A stretch of DNA of 64,000 nt from Actinoplanes sp. L3-i22 (GCF_019704555.1 NZ_AP024745.1:2724001-2788000), one strand, 5' to 3'. Positions 27,413 through 35,178 are shown, counted from the stretch's first letter. Notes: generated by a model not told the origin, from the letters alone. Numbers and translations: made by a program.

Positions 27413-28267
27413 ATGGACCGACGCGAGCTCGCTGACTTCATCCGCCGCTCCCGGCAACGGCTCCGGCCGCAGGATGTCGGGCTGACCGCCGGGCCGCGCC
27501 GCCGCACGCCCGGGCTGAGGCGCGAGGAGACGGCGCAGCTGGCCGGCATGTCCGCCGACTATCTGATGCGCCTCGAACAGGCGCGCAGCCCCCAGCCCTC
27601 CACCCAGCTGCTCGGCGCGCTCGCCCACGCGCTGCGGCTCGACGAGGACGAGCGCGACCATCTATACCTGCTGGCCGGCCACCGCCCACCGGCCGGCCGT
27701 CTCGCCGGCAATCTGATCCGCCCGGCCCTGCGCACTCTGCTCGATCAACTGGTCGCCTCCCCCGCGCAGATCGTCACCGACCTCGGCGACGTGCTGGCGC
27801 AGAATCCGCTGGCCGACACCCTGTTCGGCGACATCTGCCCGGTCGGCCCGCACGACCACGAGCAGGATCACAACATCGTCTGGCGCTGGTTCAACGACCC
27901 GCGGATGCGCGCCTCGATCCCGGCCGAGGACCACGAATACTGCAGTCGGCTCTATGTCGCCGACCTGCGCGCCACGGTCGCCCGCCGTGGCACCGATCCG
28001 GTCGCCGCCGCCCTGGTCCAGCGCCTGCGCGACAGCAGCACCGAGTTTGCCGAGGTGTGGGACCGGCACGAGGTCGCCGTCCGCCGCAACAGCCGCATAC
28101 GCCTGCAGCATCCGACCGTCGGCATCCTGGAGCTCGACTTCGAGATGCTGCTGACCCCGACCGACGACCAGCGCCTGATCCTGCTCACCGCCCCACCCGG
28201 CACCCCCACCGCGGAATATCTGGACCTGCTCAGAGTGGTCGGCCATGAGACCTTCCAACTCTCCTGA
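27413..28267 (+). CDS. XRE-family regulator with MmyB-like ligand-binding domain
   Basis: 284 aa. The N-terminal XRE helix-turn-helix reads ADFIRRSRQRLRPQDVGL, RRRTPGLRREETAQLAGMS, ADYLMRLEQARSPQPSTQLL. The C-terminal MmyB-like domain has AHALRLDEDERDHLYLLAGH, VTDLGDVLAQNPLADTLFG and a terminal LILLTAPPGTPTAEYLDLL. Such proteins, abundant in actinobacteria, bind hydrophobic ligands and usually control the adjacent dehydrogenase gene. Divergence from the quinone reductase and the repeated 29-bp sites in the gap support local control. Confidence 0.9.
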   Translation: MDRRELADFIRRSRQRLRPQDVGLTAGPRRRTPGLRREETAQLAGMSADYLMRLEQARSPQPSTQLLGALAHALRLDEDERDHLYLLAGHRPPAGRLAGNLIRPALRTLLDQLVASPAQIVTDLGDVLAQNPLADTLFGDICPVGPHDHEQDHNIVWRWFNDPRMRASIPAEDHEYCSRLYVADLRATVARRGTDPVAAALVQRLRDSSTEFAEVWDRHEVAVRRNSRIRLQHPTVGILELDFEMLLTPTDDQRLILLTAPPGTPTAEYLDLLRVVGHETFQLS

Positions 28268-28407
28268 AAACCGTCCGCCCGGTGCGAGGCCGCTGCCGGC
28301 CAATCTCAACCCCTTCGCCGGTACGGCGGAAGAAAGATCCCCACCCGCACCAGTCCCGCGCCCCAACGGCAGGCCCACATCGGGCCCGGCCCGAGACGGG
28401 CCGCGCA

Positions 28408-28720
28408 TGCCGTAACGGCCGCGCCGCCCCGGGTCGCGCCGCGCTGGGCTGCGCCGGGCCGGGTCGCGCCGCGCTGCGCCGGGCCGGGTCGCGCCGCGCC
28501 GCGCCGGGCCGCGCCGCGCCGCGCCGCGCCGGGCCGCGCCGCGCCGCGCCGCGCCGGGCCGGGCCGGGCCGGGCCGCGCCGGGCCGCGCCGGGCCGCGGT
28601 GCGCCGGGTCGCGTCGGGCTGGGCCGGGCCGGGCCGCGGTGCGCCGGGTCGCGCCGGGCTGGGCCGGGCCGGGCTGCGGTGCGCCGGGTCGCGCCGGGCT
28701 GGGCCGGGCTGGGCAGGTTG
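28408..28720. repeat. GC-only pentamer-based low-complexity array
   Basis: About 300 bp built almost only from GCCGG, GCCGC, GCGCC and GGTCG-type pentamers, with 10-bp periodicity in places. Open frames through it are compositional artefacts. It lies directly upstream of the second SAM-IV riboswitch. The rest of 28268-28790 holds no gene. Confidence 0.85.
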
Positions 28721-28775
28721 GTGTGGGGTGTTCGGGGTGGGAGGAGAGGGGTCTGGAGAGGACGGTGGGGGCTGT

Positions 28776-28781
28776 TAGGGT
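28776..28781 (+). promoter_or_regulatory. -10 box of the second SAM-IV leader
   Basis: TAGGGT lies about 9 bp before the first paired base of the riboswitch (GGTCATGAG at 28790), so transcription would start at or next to the aptamer. No good -35 was seen in the low-complexity DNA upstream. Confidence 0.5.
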
Positions 28782-28789
28782 GACGGCAA

Positions 28790-28912
28790 GGTCATGAGTG
28801 CCAGCGTCAAGCCCCGGCTTGCTGGCCGGCAACCCTCCAGTTCGTGGGTGGGGTGCCCCGGGTGATGACCGGACCTGGCGCGCCGTGTGCCGGGTAAGCC
28901 GCGGAAGGGGTT
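28790..28912 (+). promoter_or_regulatory. SAM-IV riboswitch (copy 2)
   Basis: GGTCATGAGTGCCAGCGTC, the CCCCGGCTTGCTGG hairpin, CCGGCAACCCTCC, GGGGTGCCCCGGGTGA and the closing GATGACC reproduce the SAM-IV class consensus almost exactly. P1 pairs GGTCAT with ATGACC (ending 28870). It differs from the copy at 5080 mainly in the variable P3 region. It precedes an acetyltransferase gene starting at 28919, which should therefore respond to S-adenosylmethionine. Confidence 0.92.
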
Positions 28913-28918
28913 CCTGCT

Positions 28919-29539
28919 GTGCTGCTCAACAAACTCGACGCGCCGGTTCTGGACGGGCGCCTGGTGCGCCTTGAGCCGTTGGAGCGACGGCACGCCGAGG
29001 ATCTCGCCGTCGCGGCGGAGGAGGATCGTGCCGGCTACCGGTTCACCTGGGTGCCCACGGCGGGTGAGATGGACGGTTACCTCGACGCGCAGCTTGCCCG
29101 GGCCGCGGCGGGCGTGCTCCGGCCGTATGCGCAGATCTTGAAAGAGAGTGGCCGGGCGGTGGGCGTTACCGCGTTCTGGGAGCCGCGGCCCTGGCCGGAC
29201 CGGGCAGAGCTCTACGCGGTCGAGGTCGGGTTCACCTGGCTGGGGGCGTCGGCGCAGGGTACCGGGGTCAACACCGAGGCGAAGTTTCTGCTGTTCCGGC
29301 ATGCGTTCGAGCAGTGGAACGCGATCCGCGTCGATCTGAAGACCGACGCCCGCAATGCTCGCTCGCGGGCGGCGATCGAGCGCGTCGGGGCCCGTTTCGA
29401 GGGGGTGCTGCGGTGCTGGTCGCGGTCCTGGGCCCCGGGTGAGGACGGCCTGCTGCGGGACTCCGCGATCTTTTCGATCATCGCCTCGGAGTGGCCGCAC
29501 GCTCGTGCCCACCTGGAGTCCCGCCTGCACCGCTGGTGA
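28919..29539 (+). CDS. GNAT acetyltransferase of the RimJ/RimL type, SAM-IV-controlled
   Basis: 206 aa from GTG 28919, preceded by GGAAGGGG. The GNAT fold is visible in [39 protein letters not shown], the acetyl-CoA loop [20 protein letters not shown], and the late RimL-like block [21 protein letters not shown]. It transfers an acetyl group from acetyl-CoA to an amine, perhaps an amino acid or a protein N-terminus. Control by a SAM riboswitch is unusual for this family and hints that the substrate is a sulfur amino acid or metabolite; that is inference. Confidence 0.85.
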   Translation: MLLNKLDAPVLDGRLVRLEPLERRHAEDLAVAAEEDRAGYRFTWVPTAGEMDGYLDAQLARAAAGVLRPYAQILKESGRAVGVTAFWEPRPWPDRAELYAVEVGFTWLGASAQGTGVNTEAKFLLFRHAFEQWNAIRVDLKTDARNARSRAAIERVGARFEGVLRCWSRSWAPGEDGLLRDSAIFSIIASEWPHARAHLESRLHRW

Positions 29540-29582
29540 GGCCATCGCCACGCTGAGCTACCTGGAGGGCCCCGCGATCGCT

Positions 29583-30065
29583 TGCGCCGAGCCGCGTCGG
29601 GCTGCGCCGAGCCGGGCTGCGCCGCGCCGAGCCGGGCTGCGCCGCGCCGCGCCGGGCTGCGCCGCGCCGCGCCGGGCTGCGCCGCGCCGCGCCGGGCTGC
29701 GCCGGGCTGCGCCGGGCTGCGCCGGGCTGCGCCGGGCTGCGCCGGGCTGCGCCGGGCTGCGCCGGGCTGCGCCGGGCTGCGCCGGGCTGCGCCGGGCTGC
29801 GCCGGGCTGCGCCGGGCTGCGCCGGGCTGCGCCGGGCTGCGCCGGGCTGCGCCGGGCTGCGCCGGGCTGCGCCGGGCTGCGCCGGGCTGCGCCGGGCTGC
29901 GCCGGGCCGGGCTGGGCTGGGCCGCGCCGGGCTCGGCCGGGCTGCGCCGCGCCGGGCTCGGCCGGGCTGCGCCGCGCCGGGCTGGGCCGGGCTGGGCTGG
30001 GCCGGGCTGGGCTGGGCTGGGCCGGGCTGCGCTGCGCCGGGCTGGTCCGGCTGGGTCGCACCGCG
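29583..30065. repeat. Decamer tandem array (GCCGGGCTGC)n
   Basis: From 29691 to 29900 the decamer GCCGGGCTGC is repeated 21 times without error. On the left it is flanked by alternating GCCGCGCCGC/GCCGGGCTGC units and on the right by degenerate GCCGGGCTGG variants. The period matches roughly one DNA turn. No coding function is likely. Together with the array at 28408 it brackets the acetyltransferase gene. Confidence 0.95.
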
Positions 30066-30111
30066 CCGGGCCGGGGCGCCGGGGCGATGGCAGGACCCTC
30101 GGCGGCGCGGG

Positions 30112-30669
30112 CTACAGCGGCTTGAGATAGATCCGGTAGTCGGCCGGGCCGGCCAGCAACGGTGCGAGCTGGGGATACTGCTCCTCCAGGTGCCCGACCC
30201 GGTCCACCCGGTACCCGAGCCGCGTGTACCACTCGTGCAGGAACTCCTTGGCCGGCAGCACCCACCCCCGCGGCACCAGCAGCTCCAGCCGCATCGTCCG
30301 ATCGCCGGCGGAGCGGCAGAAGTCCTCCGCCCAGCGGATCAGCCCGCCCCCGATGCCTTCCCCGCGACGCCCCGGGTCGGCGGCCAGCATCCCGAACTCG
30401 CCGATCCCGCCGGGCATCCGCCGCACCCGCACGACGCCGGCGAGCCGCCCGTCCCGGACATCGGCGGCCAGTTCCCCGGCCTGGGCGAGCGCGGTCACCT
30501 CGGCAAGGCTGGTCCGGCTGGCCCCGTCCTGCCACAGGCCCCGCTCGGACTCCCGGTAGACGAGATTGACCAGTTCGGTGGCATCGCCGAGATGTTCGGC
30601 ACTGAGCGGCAAGATCACCCGCCCACAGTACGTCCGAGCGGCAGGCGCCTCCATTCGATCGGCACCCAT
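30112..30669 (-). CDS. GNAT acetyltransferase
   Basis: GNAT domain with ILPLSAEHLGDATELVNLVY, GRLAGVVRVRRMPGGIGEFG, the acetyl-CoA pyrophosphate loop ADPGRRGEGIGGGLIRWAED, and LPAKEFLHEWYTRLGYRVDR. The substrate is unknown. The start is uncertain: ATG 30669 and ATG 30654 lack ribosome sites, while GTG 30618 would start exactly at the domain (MILPLS). It is divergent from the F420-type gene, with promoters probably overlapping in 30619-30700. Confidence 0.8.
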   Translation of the reverse strand: MGADRMEAPAARTYCGRVILPLSAEHLGDATELVNLVYRESERGLWQDGASRTSLAEVTALAQAGELAADVRDGRLAGVVRVRRMPGGIGEFGMLAADPGRRGEGIGGGLIRWAEDFCRSAGDRTMRLELLVPRGWVLPAKEFLHEWYTRLGYRVDRVGHLEEQYPQLAPLLAGPADYRIYLKPL

Positions 30670-30700
30670 TGATCAGCCAGGGCGGCGATAGGGTTGCCGC

Positions 30701-31582
30701 ATGCGCATCTCCATCTGGCCCGGTGCAGGTCAGCCCTGGTCCGACATCGTCGAGGCCGCCCGTCACGCGGAAGTGTCCGGCTGGGACGGCGTCTGGATCG
30801 CCGACCACTTCATGCCGAACGCCGGCCCCGGCCGGGACGTCACGGCGCCGACCCTGGAGGCCGGTTCGCTGGTCGCCGGGCTCGCCGCCGCGGTCCCGCG
30901 GGTCCGGATCGGCACGCTGGTCTACGGCAACACCTACCGGCATCCGGCCGTCGTCGCCAACATGGCCGCCACCGTCGACCAGATCAGCGGCGGCCGCTTC
31001 ACGCTCGGCGTCGGCGCCGGCTGGCAGGTCAACGAGCATCAGCAATACGGCATCGACCTGCCCCCGACCAGGCAGTTGCTGGACCGGTTCGTCGAGGCGC
31101 TCCAGGTCCTGCACGGCCTGCTCCGCACCCCGAAGACCACGTTCGACGGCGAGTATTACCAGCTCACCGACGCGCTCTGCGAGCCGAAGCCGATCCAGGA
31201 CCCGCTGCCCATCATGATCGGCGCGAAGGGCGAGAAACGGATGCTCGGCGTCGTCGCGGAATATGCCGACCAGTGGAACACCTGGGGCCTGCCCGAGGTC
31301 ATCGCCCACAAATCCGCGGTCCTCGACCGCTTCTGCGCCGAGCGCGGCCGCGACCCGAAGTCGATTGCCCGCACCGCCCAGGCCCTCGTCGTCGTCGACG
31401 GCCCGCTGCCGGAGGGCCTGCCGATGCCGATCATCGGCGGCACCCCGGCCAAGCTCGCCGACGCCATCGCCGAGTACCGCGCCGTCGGCCTCGACGAGCT
31501 GATCATCCCGGACGGTCTGCTCGGCACCGGCGCGGAAAAACTCAAGCACATGGACACGATCCTCAGCCTGGTCCGCGCCTAG
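30701..31582 (+). CDS. LLM-class F420-dependent oxidoreductase
   Basis: 293-aa luciferase-like TIM barrel: MRISIWPGAGQPWSDIVEAA, GWDGVWIADHFMPN, VPRVRIGTLVYGNTYRHPAV, ATVDQISGGRFTLGVGAGW, NEHQQYGI, IMIGAKGEKRML. These are the blocks of actinobacterial F420-dependent enzymes in the luciferase-like monooxygenase family; FMN use cannot be excluded. It oxidises or reduces an unknown substrate in the cytosol. TAGGGT (30689-30694) lies 6 nt before ATG 30701, indicating a leaderless transcript. Confidence 0.88.
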   Translation: MRISIWPGAGQPWSDIVEAARHAEVSGWDGVWIADHFMPNAGPGRDVTAPTLEAGSLVAGLAAAVPRVRIGTLVYGNTYRHPAVVANMAATVDQISGGRFTLGVGAGWQVNEHQQYGIDLPPTRQLLDRFVEALQVLHGLLRTPKTTFDGEYYQLTDALCEPKPIQDPLPIMIGAKGEKRMLGVVAEYADQWNTWGLPEVIAHKSAVLDRFCAERGRDPKSIARTAQALVVVDGPLPEGLPMPIIGGTPAKLADAIAEYRAVGLDELIIPDGLLGTGAEKLKHMDTILSLVRA

Positions 31583-31594
31583 CCGATCAAGATC

Positions 31595-31737
31595 AAATTC
31601 ATCATTGCCTCGGCTGCGGCCAATAACTGATCGTCGCTCCCGCGGGGACCCTTCCGGGTCTCGCAAGGGCGCGGGGCGCCCAGAACACGAGACCCGCAAG
31701 GGCGACGTCCGAGGGTGGTTGCGGTTTCAAAGGACCC
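31595..31737 (+). ncRNA. Duplicated 143-bp structured intergenic element, copy 1
   Basis: This block is repeated at 57072-57214 with the same length and about 85-90% identity by eye, including a 45-nt identical stretch and a 30-nt identical 3' end. It can fold as nested stems: CGTCGC (31632-31637) with GCGACG (31702-31707); GGGTCTCG (31656-31663) with CGAGACCC (31688-31695); inner hairpin GGGCGC/GCGCCC (31667-31681). An alternative hairpin GACCC-TTCC-GGGTC (31647-31660) competes with the middle stem. It lies between the F420-type gene and the PilZ gene. I cannot match it to a named RNA family; strand is assigned by the downstream gene. Confidence 0.6.
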
Positions 31738-31756
31738 GAACCCCGGGCGCGGGGCT

Positions 31757-31770
31757 ATGTCCGTACCAAA
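31757..31770 (-). repeat. Short motif, copy C (inverted)
   Basis: ATGTCCGTACCAAA is the exact reverse complement of TTTGGTACGGACAT at 39701-39714. It lies 20 bp after the structured element, in the PilZ leader. Confidence 0.45.
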
Positions 31771-31806
31771 GCGGATCTTGAAGTTTGGGGTTGATGGTTT
31801 CAGGTT

Positions 31807-31907
31807 CGGAGCGGGGCGCTCCGGATCGCAACTCGAGGACCCTCACGTCGCCGGAGCCCGCGCCGACTTTGTCTTTCGACCCGCGAGGTGCGGGCCCCGG
31901 CGACGTG
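31807..31907 (+). promoter_or_regulatory. Stem-loops in the PilZ 5' leader
   Basis: A small hairpin CGGAGC-5 nt-GCTCCG (31807-31823) is followed by a large one. CACGTCGCCGG (31844-31854) pairs with CCGGCGACGTG (31897-31907), continued by GCCCGC (31856-31861) with GCGGGC (31890-31895): a 17-bp stem with one facing mismatch and a 28-nt loop. It ends 14 nt before the PilZ ATG and could control translation or hold a ligand site. Confidence 0.6.
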
Positions 31908-31921
31908 AAAGGCCGACAGTG

Positions 31922-32548
31922 ATGGATCTGCCCGAGATCGGTTCCCCGATGTTCCTGGCGCTCGGGGACGGCGTGAACTTCCGGTCGCGGCTGGAGTCCG
32001 TGGAGGAGGACACCTTCAGCGTGGCCGCCCCGCTGGAGACCACCGGCCCCGAAGGCTTCCTCCCCGGGTACGAGTTCGACGTCTTCTGGGTCCCGCCGCG
32101 CAGCCGGATCGTGATGCCGGTCCTGCTCAAGGGCGTCAGCGACAACTCGCCGTTCCGCTGGACACTGTTCCCGACCGCCGAGCCGGTGATCAGCAACCGC
32201 CGGGAGTACGCCCGCGGCGGCGCCGGCGCCCCGATCCGCGTCTTCGGCGACTTCGGTCCGCAGTACCTGCAGGGCCGGATGCTCGACATCAGCGAGGGTG
32301 GCCTGCGGTTCTGGCTGCCGGACGCGAAGATGCTGCGGGAGGGCGACCAGATGCGCGCCCTGGTCTGGCTGGGCAACGGCGAGGCCGAGCTCAAGGGCAA
32401 GGTGTACGCGGTCCGCCCGGCCGGCGACGAGCCCGGTCACCACGTCGTGATGATCTTCAAGACCGTCGACCCGCTGGCCCAGATGATCAGGCAGTACGTG
32501 ATCGCGTGGGAGCTGACCGAGCGCCGCCGGGCCCGTCAGCAGCACTGA
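31922..32548 (+). CDS. PilZ-domain protein (YcgR-like), putative c-di-GMP receptor
   Basis: 208 aa. An N-terminal YcgR-like flagellar-brake fold (FRSRLESVEEDTFSVAAPLE, FDVFWVPPRSRIVMPVLLKG) precedes the PilZ domain with the c-di-GMP-binding RxxxR (NRREYAR) and D-x-S-x-x-G (LDISEGGLRFWLP) motifs, both intact. It would couple c-di-GMP, for example from the GGDEF-EAL protein at 6.5 kb, to motility, adhesion or exopolysaccharide. GAAAGG precedes the ATG. The gene follows a long structured leader that includes a copy of a duplicated element. Its 3' end overlaps the convergent membrane-protein gene by 62 bp. Confidence 0.88.
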   Translation: MDLPEIGSPMFLALGDGVNFRSRLESVEEDTFSVAAPLETTGPEGFLPGYEFDVFWVPPRSRIVMPVLLKGVSDNSPFRWTLFPTAEPVISNRREYARGGAGAPIRVFGDFGPQYLQGRMLDISEGGLRFWLPDAKMLREGDQMRALVWLGNGEAELKGKVYAVRPAGDEPGHHVVMIFKTVDPLAQMIRQYVIAWELTERRRARQQH

Positions 32549-33005
32549 CCGCGGCCAGCGCCCGGATCCGGGCGCGAATGACCAGCAACGGGACGACGCC
32601 GAACACCCCGAACGAGATGTCGATCAGCTCCCACCAGAGCGGGAGCCCGCGGATCGGCCCGGCGATCAGGGCGAGCGGCACGATCGCCGCGCAGCAGACC
32701 ATGCCCCACTCGATCACCCACAGGTTGCGTACGGGGTCCCGCCAGGGACCCCAGAACGCCGCCGCGATCATCAGGTGCGCGAAGGCCAGCCAGTCCGTCC
32801 CGTACGCGAGGAACGGATACCGCTCGCCGGTCACCGCCAGGCCCTCGTGCACCCGATCCACCCAGGCGACGAGCCCGTCCGGCGCGGGCAGCGCGTGCAG
32901 CAGCTCGGACAGCAACCGTGTCTCGGTGACCAGGGGAAAGGCCGTGATGCCGCTCAGTGTCAGCCCGATCAGGAACACCAGCAGCCAGGCGCGGATCGCT
33001 CTCAT
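32487..33005 (-). CDS. Hypothetical membrane protein with four predicted helices
   Basis: 172 aa. Hydrophobic segments are visible near 5-25 (AWLLVFLIGLTLSGITAFPL), 70-88 (TDWLAFAHLMIAAAFWG), 97-115 (WVIEWGMVCCAAIVPLALIA) and 125-145 (IDISFGVFGVVPLLVI). The C-terminus is basic and probably cytosolic. I do not recognise the family. The tail of the gene runs 62 bp into the convergent PilZ gene, suggesting a recently extended C-terminus or regulatory antisense overlap. Confidence 0.72.
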   Translation of the reverse strand: MRAIRAWLLVFLIGLTLSGITAFPLVTETRLLSELLHALPAPDGLVAWVDRVHEGLAVTGERYPFLAYGTDWLAFAHLMIAAAFWGPWRDPVRNLWVIEWGMVCCAAIVPLALIAGPIRGLPLWWELIDISFGVFGVVPLLVIRARIRALAAVSAADGPGGARSAPTRSRTA

Positions 33006-33057
33006 GATCGCAACCTAGGCGGCCACCTCATCACCACCAGCCGTGTGCACGGGACCT

Positions 33058-33915
33058 TCACAGGTCCCGCACCACACCTCCCTGAACCGACGCCAGCTTG
33101 TCCGGGTTGGCGGTGTTCAGGATCGCCGTCACCCGGCCGGCCGGGTCCAGGTCCAGGGTGATCGTGCCGAGCACCCGGCCGGCGCCGCTGATCACCAGGC
33201 CGGGCTCGCCGTTCAGGTCGACCAGCGCGGCCGCCATCTCGTCCGGCCGGACCCCCTGGTACGGCCGTGACCCCACCCCGGCCAGCCACGCCGCGACCCG
33301 CTCGGCGCCCTGCACCGGCCGCATCGCCTGGCGCACCTTCCCGCCCCCGTCGGTCCACAGCGTCACGTCCGGCGCGAGCAGCTCCATCAGCGTGTTGATG
33401 TCCCCGCCGGCCGCCGCCGCGAAGAACCGTTCGGTCACCGCCCGCTGCCGGTCCCGGTCCGCGGTGAACCGGGCCCGCTTCGACCGGACGTGCTCCCGCG
33501 CCCGGTGGGCGGCCTGCCGCACACTGTCCGGCGACCGGTCCACCGCCTCGGCGATCTCCTCGTAGCTGAAGGCGAACGCCTCCTTGAGGACGAACACCGC
33601 CCGTTCCAGCGGCGTCAGGTTCTCCAGCACCAGCAGCAGCGCGGGCGCCACGTCCGGCGCGTCGCCGCTGGTCAGGACCGGCTCGGGCAGCCACGGCCCG
33701 ATGTAGGCCGCGCGCTTGGCGGACCGCAGCCGGTCCATCGCCACGTTCGTCACGATCCGCACCAGGTACGCCTTCGGGTCGGCGACCCTGGACCGGTCCG
33801 CCGCCGACCACTTCAGCCAGGTGTCCTGCACCGCGTCCTCGGCGTCCGCGGCACTGCCGAGGATCCGGTAGGCCACCGAGAACAGCAGGTTCCGGTAGTC
33901 GTCGAAGACGCTCAT
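33058..33915 (-). CDS. ECF41-type sigma factor with SnoaL-like C-terminal extension
   Basis: 285 aa. Sigma region 2 (FSVAYRILGSAADAEDAVQD, TWLKW) and region 4 (LTPLERAVFVLKEAFAFSYE, EIAEAVDRSPDSVRQAAHRA) are followed by a SnoaL/NTF2-like domain. That domain carries the ECF41 signatures WTDGGGK (187-193) and NPDKL near the end. In this group the extension controls sigma activity in place of a separate anti-sigma factor, and the target is usually the adjacent oxidoreductase gene. Here that gene is upstream and overlaps it by 4 bp (ATGA), so sigma factor and target form an autoregulated operon. Confidence 0.92.
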   Translation of the reverse strand: MSVFDDYRNLLFSVAYRILGSAADAEDAVQDTWLKWSAADRSRVADPKAYLVRIVTNVAMDRLRSAKRAAYIGPWLPEPVLTSGDAPDVAPALLLVLENLTPLERAVFVLKEAFAFSYEEIAEAVDRSPDSVRQAAHRAREHVRSKRARFTADRDRQRAVTERFFAAAAGGDINTLMELLAPDVTLWTDGGGKVRQAMRPVQGAERVAAWLAGVGSRPYQGVRPDEMAAALVDLNGEPGLVISGAGRVLGTITLDLDPAGRVTAILNTANPDKLASVQGGVVRDL

Positions 33916-35057
33916 CGGGTGTAGCCGCCGCCGCGGCGCCAGCCGAGCAGCCCGATCCCGGGCGAGCGCAGGATCCGTCCGTAGGTCGTCCAGGGCGCCG
34001 AGCTCACCGTCTCCTTGTACCAGACCGCGGCGCGGCCGGACAGGTACATCCGCTTGGGCGTCTCGTCGGGGTGCACGAACTGGATCACCGCGTCCCGGCG
34101 TCCGAGACTGACCGGCTCGTGGAGGTACCCGAACCGGAACGGCCTCGGCGCCTTGCCGTCCAGCTCCCGGACGATCTGGGCGGCGGCGTGCGCCCCGGTC
34201 GGCATCCCGCTCTGGCAGGTCCCGTGCATCACGCCGTAGCGCTGGGTGATCGCGGCGGCGTCACCGACCGCGTACACGTCCGGGTGCGAGACCGAGCGCA
34301 GGGTGGCGTCGGTGACGATCCGGCCGCGATCGTCAACGGTCAGCCCGGCGGCCGCGGCCAGCGGCGACACGCGCACGCCGCTGGTCCACAGCAGCACGTC
34401 GGCCGGCGCGAAACCGCCGTCGGCCAGGTCGGCGCCGTCCGGCCGGAGCTTGACTATCTCGGCGGTCCGGACCGTGACGCCCAGCCGGCGCAGCGCGGCG
34501 TCCAGGTATTTCCGCGCCTTCGGCCCGAGGGCGCGCCCGGGCGCCTCCCGGCCGAGCAGCGTCACCGCCAGGCGCGGGTACCGTTCGGCGATCTCGGTGG
34601 CCGCTTCCAGGCCGGTCAGCCCGCTGCCGCAGACCAGCACGCGGCCTTCGCCGAGCTCATCGAGGCGGCGCGCGAACAGGCCCGCCTCGCTTGCGGAGTC
34701 CAAGGTGTACGCGTGGTCGGCCGCACCCGGAACGGCCGAGGTGTCCGCCGTGGCGCCGAGCGCGTAGACCAGCGTGTCGAATCCGAGCTCCCGCTCGTCG
34801 TCGATCCGCACCGTCTTCGCGGCGAGATCGATCCCGGTCACCCAGCCGATCTCCAGATGGTCCACGAAGCGCGCGATCGGAAGCTCCGCCAGCTGCTGCC
34901 CGGTGGCGGTCTGGTGCAGTCGCAGACGCTCGGTGAACCGCCCGGTCCCGTTGACGACGGTGACCTCGACGTCGGCGCGCCGCCGGGTCCGCCCGATCAG
35001 GCTGACCGCCGCGAGCATGCCCGCGTATCCCGCGCCGAGAACCATGATCCTGTGCAT
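33912..35057 (-). CDS. FAD/NAD(P)-dependent oxidoreductase (NDH-2-like), ECF41 partner
   Basis: 381 aa. An N-terminal FAD Rossmann motif (IMVLGAGYAGMLAAVSL) and a second NAD(P) Rossmann motif (RVLVCGSGLTGLEAATEI) are present. The FAD-binding block is SHPDVYAVGDAAAI, and the type-II NADH dehydrogenase-like blocks are LLWTSGVRVSPLAAAAGL and GTCQSGMPTGAHAA. It probably transfers electrons from NAD(P)H to a quinone or other small acceptor at the membrane face. It is the first gene of an operon with the ECF41 sigma factor. Confidence 0.88.
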   Translation of the reverse strand: MHRIMVLGAGYAGMLAAVSLIGRTRRRADVEVTVVNGTGRFTERLRLHQTATGQQLAELPIARFVDHLEIGWVTGIDLAAKTVRIDDERELGFDTLVYALGATADTSAVPGAADHAYTLDSASEAGLFARRLDELGEGRVLVCGSGLTGLEAATEIAERYPRLAVTLLGREAPGRALGPKARKYLDAALRRLGVTVRTAEIVKLRPDGADLADGGFAPADVLLWTSGVRVSPLAAAAGLTVDDRGRIVTDATLRSVSHPDVYAVGDAAAITQRYGVMHGTCQSGMPTGAHAAAQIVRELDGKAPRPFRFGYLHEPVSLGRRDAVIQFVHPDETPKRMYLSGRAAVWYKETVSSAPWTTYGRILRSPGIGLLGWRRGGGYTR

Positions 35058-35091
35058 CGCCGTACCCCTTTTCCCGTGGTGTTTACCGCGA

Positions 35092-35118
35092 GACGACCGG
35101 GCGTACGGCGAGCGTGAA
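35092..35118 (-). promoter_or_regulatory. Possible ECF-type promoter of the oxidoreductase-ECF41 operon
   Basis: On the minus strand TTCACG (35113-35118), 17 nt, CGTC (35092-35095) lies 35 bp before the ATG at 35057. ECF41 promoters are described as TGTCACA with a CGTC -10; the -10 fits and the -35 only partly. Confidence 0.35.
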
Positions 35119-35178
35119 GTGCTGTGTTCCAGGTCACTACCCGGCCGCCCGTGGTGGCGGGCGGCCGGTCAGCGGGTG

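Noticed and set aside
29583..30065. Decamer array considered as a CRISPR or a repeat-protein gene
   Set aside because: No spacers, a 10-bp period not divisible by three, and all frames open only because of composition.
30680..30700. CGGCGAT-N4-TTGCC before the F420-type gene as a sigma-54 promoter
   Set aside because: It has the GG-N10-GC spacing but poor -24 sequence, and the TAGGGT box 6 nt before the ATG explains the gene better.
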